DNA from: Acetobacteraceae bacterium
GTDB taxonomy: Bacteria; Pseudomonadota; Alphaproteobacteria; Acetobacterales; Acetobacteraceae
NCBI GenBank assembly: GCA_039613835.1
Contig: CP154827.1
Coordinates: 1,776,001 to 1,840,000 of the forward strand
Length of the DNA: 64,000 nucleotides
Direction of reading: 5' to 3'
The notes under the pieces were generated by a model. It was not told where the DNA came from. It searched no databases and saw nothing but the letters and a program-made list of their open reading frames with translations. Below, piece by piece: positions 57,374 to 64,000 of the stretch. How positions within the stretch are numbered: position 1 is the first letter of the stretch; the number at the start of each line of letters is the position of its first letter. The position numbers and the translations under genes are program-made.

Positions 57374-57960
57374 TTACCGGAAGATAAATCCGGGGAAAGA
57401 AATGCCCGTCATGGTGTTGGCGAAAACCATGTCACGATGGCCCCGATTATGGTGGAGTGAGGGTGATTTCTCCGCCTCATCGCGCCTGTCCCTGAGGATG
57501 AAACCCATGATGATGGTGAGATCGTGCAGATCAAAAGGATGGGTACATCCGTTGATGACGTTGCGACAATCCATTGCCCCTGCAGGGAAAATGTTGTCGG
57601 TGATCCCGGTGCCTAAGAAAAACGGCTGATTTCCCGAGAGACATCCGTTACGAAATCATATGGGGATGGCATTAATGGTCCCACGGTCGGGTCAAACAAC
57701 GTCCATTTTTGCACGATGTTACGGATCATCTCTTCGTACACGTTTCCCAGTTCCTCCATTCATCAAGTCGCACAATGTCGGGCATCTGAAAGTCAGCGCC
57801 GTGCCACGCGACGGGGGTGACGTGGTGCACTGACAGAAATGATTTTCCAACGACATGAAAGGCAACGGTGCAATGCCTCCGCGCGTCTCGCGGGCTCATT
57901 CTTTCTTCCACCCGGAAAATCTCATTCACGTTGACCGGCGTCGCCCTTGAGACATTTCGG
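57374..57960 (-). pseudogene. Remnant of an unrecognised gene, at least two frame breaks
   Basis: The DNA reads as one protein when frames are joined. ATPVNVNEIFRVEERMSPRD, HVVGKSFLSVHHVTPVAWHG and VRLDEWRNWE run from about 57955 to 57740. NVYEEMIRNIVQKWTLFDPT and MPSPYDFVTDVSREISRF follow after a shift near 57735. GITDNIFPAGAMDCRNVING with LHHNRGHRDMVFAN follows after a shift near 57630, ending at 57374. These fragments are too coherent to be chance. I cannot name the family; the histidine-rich pieces suggest an enzyme. No start codon is obvious. Confidence 0.45.
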
Positions 57961-58684
57961 CACGCAATTCCCTATCGAAAAAATTAAGGTGTCCAGACCA
58001 ATTATTAAATTAATATTTACATTTGTATCTTAGTTATGCAACCCCGCGCCTTATCCCTATGCTAAGCTGCAACTCGTTACGATATTGCAGACTTACCCTG
58101 ACCAATCCGCGTTACGTGGGCCTCCGTCGCCCGGTTGTTTTGAGGATAGACAGTTTATGGCAGAAACGGTTAAGCAAGGTAGTTGACTCGTCGGATCAAG
58201 CAATCATTTACGCTTTGATTTCGACAGTTAAATGAGCTGCGTTCACAAAACCCTGAAATCGAGTGGTCGTGATCTGTCCTTCGCCGAAGGAATGGGCTTG
58301 AAGCGAACCAGTCCCCGACCGCGATATCGTCAATCGGGTAGATATATTCGGTATTTCAAGACTTCGGAATTTGACGATACATAACGCCCTCATTATAGGG
58401 TAATTTCTTTCCCGGCGCGACAAAATGGGCCTGATTAAAGGCGAGCGAAGCGCCGTCTTGCGCGACTTGTCTTGTCTCTCCTCTTGACGCGCATGGTTAA
58501 GTACCGGCAATTTAGCGAACTTTGTAGTCGCAGATTTTCTTCCAGACCAACAAGAAGGCTTCCCCTTCCAACTGGGTATGCGCAAGCCGGTCGAGGGTCA
58601 TTGGCGGAAAATCTGTTTCAAGATGACATTTTGCCAGTCGAAATTGACTCGCCGACGGGAGGCCGCTGGGACGCGGTACATTGA
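57961..58684. other. Intergenic region upstream of the efflux operon
   Basis: About 725 bases with no gene I can support. An ORF at 58208-58585 (minus) and one at 58023-58235 (plus) have no protein-like features. Efflux operons of this type often have a divergent or upstream MarR-like regulator; a short stretch near 58060-58110 (LQLVTILQTYPDQSAL) faintly resembles one, but the match is too weak to call. Confidence 0.4.
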
Positions 58685-59806
58685 ATGACGGATAACAGCC
58701 AGCAGGACCGGAAGCCGGCGAAGAACGACCAGGATGACAAGCCGGGCGAGGGGAAGGACAAAAAAAAGAAAGGCCTCACCCCTCTGACGAAAAAGCTCCT
58801 GGTCGCGGGCGTTATTCTCCTTGCCGTGGTCTGGCTTTTCTACTGGTTTCTCACCCGGAACCATATTGAGACGGACGACGCCTACACACAGGGGCGCAAA
58901 ATCAGCATTGCGCCGCACGTGAATGGTTACGTGACCGATCTGCGCGTTAATGACAATCAATTTGTCAGGCAAGGCCAGGTTCTGCTCACGATTGATGACC
59001 GGGATTACCGTGCGTCCCTCGATAAGGCGACGGCCTCACTCTCGCAGGCCAGCGCAAACCTGTCCGGCGCTGAAAATCAGTTGATTGTCGCGTCCAAGAA
59101 GTTTCCCGGGCAGTTCACCTCGGCGCAGGGTGCCCTTGCCGCCGCAAAAGCCGACCTCTTCAAGGCTGAGACGGATTTCAAACGCCAGCAGCGCGTCTCC
59201 CGCGCGGCGACGACGCAGCAAAATGTTGATTACGCCAAAGCGGCGCTGGAGCAGGCGCGTGCGCGTGTCATCCAGGCTGAAGGCCAGCTCGAGCAGGCGC
59301 GCCCCGTCCAGCCGAACATCAAAAATCAGGAAGATATCTTTGCGCAGCAACGCGCCTCCCTGAAAGTTGCTGAGGCCAATCTGAAGCTTGCAGGACTCAA
59401 TATGGAGTGGACGCAGGTCAGGGCGCCTCATGATGGCTGGATCTCGCAGCGTAATGTTGAGCAGGGCGATTTCGTCCAGACGGGGCAGAAACTCTTCTCA
59501 ATCGTCGCGCCTGAGGTTTGGGTTGCGGCCAATTATAAAGAAACGCAGATCACGAAGATGAAGCCGGGCCAAAAGGCGGAGATCAGTGTCGATGCCTATC
59601 CATCCCTACATCTCAAGGGGCATGTTGATTCCATCCAGCTCGGCGCTGGCGCTGCTTTCAGTGCCTTCCCGCCTGAGAATGCGACGGGTAACTTCGTCAA
59701 GATCGTGCAGCGTGTGCCGGTCAAGATCCTGATCGATAAAGGTCTTGACCCTGACCATCCCCTCCCGCTCGGCGTGTCCGTCATCCCCACCGTTTACGTG
59801 AAGTGA
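58685..59806 (+). CDS. emrA: Efflux membrane-fusion protein, EmrA/HlyD type
   Basis: Periplasmic adaptor linking EmrB to an outer-membrane channel. 373 residues: a Lys-rich cytoplasmic N-terminus and one membrane segment (LLVAGVILLAVVWLFYWFL). The barrel-sandwich start is NHIETDDAYTQGRKISIAPH with VTDLRVNDNQFVRQGQVL. A coiled coil spans residues 105-235 with Ala/Gln heptads, then the return sandwich (MEWTQVRAPHDGWISQRNVE). VPVKILIDKGLDPDHPLPLG is near the end. emrB starts ten bases downstream. Intact. Confidence 0.94.
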   Translation: MTDNSQQDRKPAKNDQDDKPGEGKDKKKKGLTPLTKKLLVAGVILLAVVWLFYWFLTRNHIETDDAYTQGRKISIAPHVNGYVTDLRVNDNQFVRQGQVLLTIDDRDYRASLDKATASLSQASANLSGAENQLIVASKKFPGQFTSAQGALAAAKADLFKAETDFKRQQRVSRAATTQQNVDYAKAALEQARARVIQAEGQLEQARPVQPNIKNQEDIFAQQRASLKVAEANLKLAGLNMEWTQVRAPHDGWISQRNVEQGDFVQTGQKLFSIVAPEVWVAANYKETQITKMKPGQKAEISVDAYPSLHLKGHVDSIQLGAGAAFSAFPPENATGNFVKIVQRVPVKILIDKGLDPDHPLPLGVSVIPTVYVK

Positions 59807-59816
59807 GCGCGATGAG

Positions 59817-61397
59817 ATGACCGACGCTTCGACCAGCGACCAAGAAAATTGGCGCCCCAAATATAATCCATGGCTGATCGCGGTCGTGGTGACGCTGGGC
59901 GCCTTCATGGAGGTTCTCGACACCACCATCATCAATGTGGCGCTGCCGCATATTTCCGGTGCGCTCGGCAGTTCATACGATGATGCGACGTGGGCGCTGA
60001 CCTCCTACCTTGTCGCCAATGGCGTGGTGCTGACAATCTCCGCGTGGTTCAGCAAAGTCTTCGGGCGCAAACGTTACTTTCTGATCTGTATCCTGATGTT
60101 CACCGTGTCGTCATTCCTATGTGGATTATCCGACAGCCTGCCTGTGCTCATCATCTTCCGTCTGATGCAAGGGTTTTTCGGTGGCGGGTTACAGCCGATA
60201 CAGCAATCGATCATTCTTGACACATTTCCGCCCGAAAAACGCGGGGCTGCATTCGGGTTGACAGCCATTGCCATTGTCGTGGCCCCCATTCTTGGCCCGC
60301 TTCTGGGCGGTTACCTCGTTGATAATTTCTCCTGGCGCTGGATTTTTTACGTCAACGTGCCATTCGGCATACTGACGCTGATCGGCGTTTACGCACTTGT
60401 TGAGGATCCACTCTGGGTCAAGCCGGAGCGTGAGCGTATTGATGTGATCGGGATGACACTGATCACGCTTGGCCTCGGCTGCCTGGAAGTCATGGCGGAT
60501 CGTGGTGAGGACGATGACTGGTTCCATTCCGGCTTTATCGTGACGATGGCCGTCATCGGTCTCCTCTGTGTGATCGCCTCGATCATCTGGCTTCTCACCG
60601 CGAAAAACCCGCTTTTGAATCTCGACATCTTCAAGGACCGCAATTTTGCGGTGGGCACGTTTCTGATCGCGATGGTGGGGGGGCTGCTTTATGCTGCGGC
60701 CATTATTGTCCCGCAATTTGCGCAACAGATACTTGGTTATACTGCGACCCTTTCGGGCCAGGTGCTGGCGCCGGGGGGTGTGGCTGTCATTATTCTGATC
60801 CCGATTGTCGGGAAGCTGATGGGAAAATTCCAAACGCGAAATATTATTGCGCTCGGCTTTTTCCTGATGGGGTGTTCCCTTTTTTACTCGGCGCAGCTTC
60901 AGCCCACGACGAATTATAATTTTCTTGTTCTCTGCCGCGTTTTTCAGACTGCGACGCTGGCTTTTCTGTTCGTGCCGATTTCCACGATCGCTTATTCGAC
61001 ATTGCCGCGACATCTTAATGCCGATGCGTCCGCCATGTTCAGCATGGCGCGAAATTACATCGGCTCGCTCGCGATTTCATTTGCCACGGCTTTTGTGATT
61101 GAGACCCAGCAGAAACGCCAAAGTCTGATCGTCCATGACATGACACCTTATCATCAGGCTTATCAGGATTATCTCGCTGTCGTTAAACGCGCCGCGGTGG
61201 AAGTGGGTATGTCTGCGAGTCAGGCATCTTCCTACGCGACGCATCAATTATATGAGACATTCCGACAGCAGGTTTCGATGCTTGCCTATAATCAGGTCTT
61301 TATGGAGATCGGTATCGTGCCGTTCTGCGTCGTGCCGTTCTGCTTCCTGTTTTCGCCAACTGCGGAAAAAAGCAGCGGCGAGGGGGGAATGCATTGA
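59817..61397 (+). CDS. emrB: DHA2-family multidrug efflux permease EmrB
   Basis: Major-facilitator drug/proton antiporter with 14 helices, 526 residues. Signature motif A region GAFMEVLDTTIINVALPHIS (motif D1, LDxTIVNVALP) and motif C-like IAIVVAPILGPLLGGYLVDN are present. RLMQGFFGGGLQPIQQSI is the conserved loop-helix. Stop overlaps the start region of the outer-membrane factor. Together with emrA and the next gene it forms a tripartite drug-efflux operon. Intact. Confidence 0.95.
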   Translation: MTDASTSDQENWRPKYNPWLIAVVVTLGAFMEVLDTTIINVALPHISGALGSSYDDATWALTSYLVANGVVLTISAWFSKVFGRKRYFLICILMFTVSSFLCGLSDSLPVLIIFRLMQGFFGGGLQPIQQSIILDTFPPEKRGAAFGLTAIAIVVAPILGPLLGGYLVDNFSWRWIFYVNVPFGILTLIGVYALVEDPLWVKPERERIDVIGMTLITLGLGCLEVMADRGEDDDWFHSGFIVTMAVIGLLCVIASIIWLLTAKNPLLNLDIFKDRNFAVGTFLIAMVGGLLYAAAIIVPQFAQQILGYTATLSGQVLAPGGVAVIILIPIVGKLMGKFQTRNIIALGFFLMGCSLFYSAQLQPTTNYNFLVLCRVFQTATLAFLFVPISTIAYSTLPRHLNADASAMFSMARNYIGSLAISFATAFVIETQQKRQSLIVHDMTPYHQAYQDYLAVVKRAAVEVGMSASQASSYATHQLYETFRQQVSMLAYNQVFMEIGIVPFCVVPFCFLFSPTAEKSSGEGGMH

Positions 61398-61453
61398 GAT
61401 CCGCCCCTCACCTGTTTTTAACTGAAATGCCATTTATGAAGGGTCGCTGCGTC

Positions 61454-63028
61454 ATGCGCCGTGCTTACCATAAATTAGCGCTCCTCCCTGCCATGGCGCT
61501 CATCCTGACGTCGGGCTGCGTCGGGCCGAAATTCCATCGTCCTAAACCATGGACGCCGAACCAGTATCGTATGCCCGAACGAGAGGGTGAGGCGGGGGTG
61601 ACAAGTCGCACGACGCAAGATCCGGCGGAGGCAAATTGGTGGGGCCTCTTCAACGACCCTGAATTATCGTCTCTGCAATCCCGCCTCGCATCTCAGAACC
61701 TCGATATCCAGCGCGCCACGACGCAACTGGCGCAAAGCCGTGCCCAGCTGATGATTGCGGGTGCCGGGCGCTACCCGTCTCTCAGCGCGATGGGCAGTTA
61801 TCAGCGCTCCCAGTATATTACGAAGTTCTTCCAGCGGGCCCTTTCCCAGATCGGTCAGAACTGCAGGGACTCGCTCGGCGCGCAAAATGCCACCCTCCTT
61901 GACCAGAGCATTGGTAATGTCGTCGTGCCGCAGCTTAATCAGTGGCAGACAGGTATTGACGCACAATATGAGCTGGATTTATTGGGCCGGGTCGCGCGGC
62001 AATATGAGTCCGCTAAGGCGATGTTGCAGGCAACGGATGAGCAGAGGCGTTCCGTCATTATCGCGCAACAGGCCGATCTGGCCTATGATTACCTCGCCCT
62101 GCGCGGCCTGCAGGAACAATTGCGCATCTTGAAGGAAAACCGTGCCACCGCGCAGCGGACATTGGATCTCGCGCGGGAGCGACAGCATGTCGGGCTGGTG
62201 ACGGAGTTAGACGTCAAATCGGCACAGCGGCAACTTGACACGACGACGGCGCAGATCGCCCAGATGAAGCAGCACGTTACGCAGCAGATTAATGCCATTA
62301 ACCTGTTACTGGGTTTGCCGCCAGGCTCTCTCGATGATGAGTTGCAACGCACGGCGGGCATCCCGGTCGTGCCGCCGCGCGTGCCCGTCGGGCTTCCGTC
62401 TGACCTAGTGCGGCGTCGTCCCGATATCCGGCAGGCCGAAGCACAACTCCACGCGGCGGTCGCCAATATTGCGGAGGCCGAGGCGGAGTTTTATCCGAAA
62501 GTCACCATCAGTGCCGATTTCGGGCTTCAGACCCTGTCCTTCCGTGATCTTGGCTTCTGGAATGCGCGGGCATGGAATGTCGGTCCGTCCATTTCCTTGC
62601 CGATTTTCCAGGGTGGGCGCCTGCGCGGCAATCTGATGCTGACCAAATATGCTGAACAGACGGCGGCCATTACTTATCGCCAGACCGTGCTCGGCGCATG
62701 GCGGGATGTCGATAATGCGCTTGTGGCCTATCGGGATGAGCAGAAGCGCCATCAGGGCCTGGTCTCAGCTTCTGCGGCGGCGCGTCGTGCGCTTGACCTG
62801 GCGAAAGATCAATATCGATCCGGTCTCGTCACTTACCTGGATGTTCTCTCCGCCCAGCAGGCGCTTCTGGATGCTGAGATGCAGGTCGCGGACAGCTCCA
62901 TGACGGTCGCGGCCAATCTCACGCGCCTTTATAATGCGCTTGGCGGTGGCTGGGAGAATATCGCGCCGGAAGAAGCCGCGAAATCCGCTTTGACTTCAAA
63001 AACTTATGACAAACTCACTTCGAGGTGA
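61454..63028 (+). CDS. Outer-membrane efflux lipoprotein, NodT/OprM type
   Basis: TolC-like channel of the EmrAB complex. From the ATG at 61454 (MRRAYHKLALLPAMALIL) a lipobox LTSGC gives a lipid-anchored N-terminus. Two outer-membrane efflux repeats follow: NWWGLFNDPELSSLQSRLAS starts the first, and RRRPDIRQAEAQLHAAVAN with FYPKVTISADFGLQ starts the second. Near the end YRSGLVTYLDVLSAQQALLD is a family landmark. About 524 residues. An upstream in-frame start at 61394 exists but misplaces the lipobox. Intact. Confidence 0.92.
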   Translation: MRRAYHKLALLPAMALILTSGCVGPKFHRPKPWTPNQYRMPEREGEAGVTSRTTQDPAEANWWGLFNDPELSSLQSRLASQNLDIQRATTQLAQSRAQLMIAGAGRYPSLSAMGSYQRSQYITKFFQRALSQIGQNCRDSLGAQNATLLDQSIGNVVVPQLNQWQTGIDAQYELDLLGRVARQYESAKAMLQATDEQRRSVIIAQQADLAYDYLALRGLQEQLRILKENRATAQRTLDLARERQHVGLVTELDVKSAQRQLDTTTAQIAQMKQHVTQQINAINLLLGLPPGSLDDELQRTAGIPVVPPRVPVGLPSDLVRRRPDIRQAEAQLHAAVANIAEAEAEFYPKVTISADFGLQTLSFRDLGFWNARAWNVGPSISLPIFQGGRLRGNLMLTKYAEQTAAITYRQTVLGAWRDVDNALVAYRDEQKRHQGLVSASAAARRALDLAKDQYRSGLVTYLDVLSAQQALLDAEMQVADSSMTVAANLTRLYNALGGGWENIAPEEAAKSALTSKTYDKLTSR

Positions 63029-63116
63029 TCGGGCTTGATCTTGCGCAAGTTAACGCGCGTTATAGCATGAGAAGAGGCAGCGACACATAATATCCCACAT
63101 ATAAAGGAGACGGTTT

Positions 63117-64000
63117 ATGACCGGTCAGACGAAGTCTTCCACGTCTAAGGCGGATGTTCCGCGTCGCGCACCGGATTGCACCCTTGTTATCTTCGGCGGT
63201 GGTGGCGATCTGACGAAACGCCTCCTTGTGCCGTCGCTCTATGATCTGGCGGCGATGGACGTTTTATCACGGAAATTCCGCATCATCGTCGTTGACCGGA
63301 TGGAGATGACGCCGGAAGCGTGGTCGGCACATCTTTTCGACGAGATTTCCGCCTTTGCCAAAGACAAGGCCGGTGAATTTGCCCATGGGCGTCTCGATAA
63401 GAGCGTCTGGCAGAAAATGATGAAAAATGTCGAATTTCTGGCAGGCGACATTACGGAGCCGGAAATTTACCAGCGCGTGGCCACATCACTAGGCAATAAC
63501 TCTGCCATTTTCTATTTCGCGTTGGCCGCCCAGTTTTTCGGGACGATCCTTAAAAGTCTCGGCAAGGCAAAGCTGTTCGAAGAGGATGGTTTTTTCCGCC
63601 GTGTGATCATTGAAAAGCCCTTCGGCTATAATCTGGCCTCCGCCAAGGCGCTGAACAAAGTCGCGCTGGCCAATGCGCGTGAGGATCAGATTTACCGCAT
63701 TGATCATTTCTTCGGTAAGGAAGCCGTCCAGAGCATGATGGCCATCCGTTTCGCCAATGCTTTATTTGAGCCCCTCTGGCGGCAGGAATATATTGACTAC
63801 GTCCAGATCACAGCGGCCGAAACGATTGGCGTTGAAAAACGCGGGAAGTTTTATGAGGACACCGGCGCGCTGCGCGACATGGTGCCCAATCACCTGTTTG
63901 TCCTTCTGAGCATCACAGGTATGGCGCCGCCCAGCTCCCTTGCGGCGGAAGTCGTCCGGTCAGAGAAAACGCGTCTGCTTGATGCGATCCGACCCATCAA
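63117..64000 (+). CDS. zwf: Glucose-6-phosphate dehydrogenase (partial, runs off the window)
   Basis: First enzyme of the oxidative pentose-phosphate pathway. ATG at 63117 with a strong AAAGGAG ribosome site at 63102-63108. NADP-binding CTLVIFGGGGDLTKRLLVPS, RRVIIEKPFGYNLASAKALN, and the substrate-binding YRIDHFFGKEAVQSMMAIRF (IDHxLGKE type, Phe instead of Leu). NHLFVLLSITGMAPP follows. The frame is open to base 64000, and about 200 residues are missing beyond the edge. Acetic acid bacteria rely on this pathway for sugar oxidation inside the cell. Confidence 0.95.
   Translation, partial: MTGQTKSSTSKADVPRRAPDCTLVIFGGGGDLTKRLLVPSLYDLAAMDVLSRKFRIIVVDRMEMTPEAWSAHLFDEISAFAKDKAGEFAHGRLDKSVWQKMMKNVEFLAGDITEPEIYQRVATSLGNNSAIFYFALAAQFFGTILKSLGKAKLFEEDGFFRRVIIEKPFGYNLASAKALNKVALANAREDQIYRIDHFFGKEAVQSMMAIRFANALFEPLWRQEYIDYVQITAAETIGVEKRGKFYEDTGALRDMVPNHLFVLLSITGMAPPSSLAAEVVRSEKTRLLDAIRPI

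Noticed and set aside
58060..58235. Possible MarR-type regulator remnant upstream of emrA
   Set aside because: Only about 16 residues look suggestive; no winged-helix pattern continues in any frame.
58208..58585. 125-codon minus-strand ORF upstream of emrA
   Set aside because: No recognisable motif, no ribosome site, and atypical composition.
1..64000. tRNA or rRNA genes, CRISPR arrays, prophage or insertion sequences
   Set aside because: No tRNA T-loop consensus in a foldable context, no spaced repeats, and no transposase or phage-structural motifs were seen.

Overview
The window looks like a chromosomal segment of an acetic acid bacterium (Alphaproteobacteria, Acetobacteraceae-like). The evidence is moderately high GC, the plsY-dprA-topA and pyrB-pyrC' orders, a speH-speE-speC polyamine block, an EmrAB/OprM-type exporter next to zwf, and short-chain polyol dehydrogenases next to a xylulokinase. 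No tRNA, rRNA, CRISPR array, prophage or intact insertion sequence was recognised. The assignment rests on gene content only; no database search was possible.

Layout. 1-9.65 kb, minus strand: a tightly packed housekeeping block gltX > pyrB > pyrC' > plsY > dprA (broken) > topA > S41 peptidase (cut by the window edge). 10-12.1 kb: wrecked comEC. 12.2-20.1 kb: cation/proton antiporter, nth, an ABC exporter, a LysE-type exporter, a broken secreted protein, rdgB-rph and a broken hrcA. 20.2-24.8 kb: bfd/bfr iron storage, a DEAD-box helicase, a broken methyltransferase and a flavin-monooxygenase fragment. 24.8-33 kb: dapF-mtaB-ftsY, the spermidine pathway speH-speE-speC, pgk and gap. 33-37.6 kb: a lipoprotein, a glycan-related protein, a polysaccharide flippase with a compensated frameshift, and a deleted selO. 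37.6-42.9 kb: a five-gene, translationally coupled operon related to the membrane arm plus large subunit of group 4 [NiFe]-hydrogenases/complex I, whose large subunit has no NiFe-binding cysteine pairs. 43-45.4 kb: broken aldo/keto reductase, histone H1-like protein, broken catalase-like protein. 45.7-50.4 kb: a decaying TonB receptor plus FecBCD-type uptake system. 51-54.4 kb: polyol catabolism (two SDRs, xylulokinase with nonsense codons). 54.4-57.3 kb: holC, pepA and a TauE/SafE-type permease. 58.7-64 kb: EmrA-EmrB-OprM-type efflux and zwf.

The dominant theme is gene decay. About sixteen genes are broken, while core genes (topA, gltX, pyrB, ftsY, speE, pgk, gap, pepA, emrB) are open throughout. 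Some lesions sit in mononucleotide runs and could be read errors. Others are nonsense substitutions (xylB, aldo/keto reductase) or large in-frame or junction deletions (selO, TonB receptor), which read errors do not readily produce. Losses cluster in dispensable functions: DNA uptake (comEC, dprA), heat-shock repression (hrcA), iron-siderophore uptake, polyol use and SelO AMPylation. This fits a lineage undergoing genome reduction, for example a host-associated one. The most unusual item is the hydrogenase-like operon at 37.6-42.9 kb, which resembles the cysteine-less energy-converting-hydrogenase-related (Ehr) complexes but is more degenerate.
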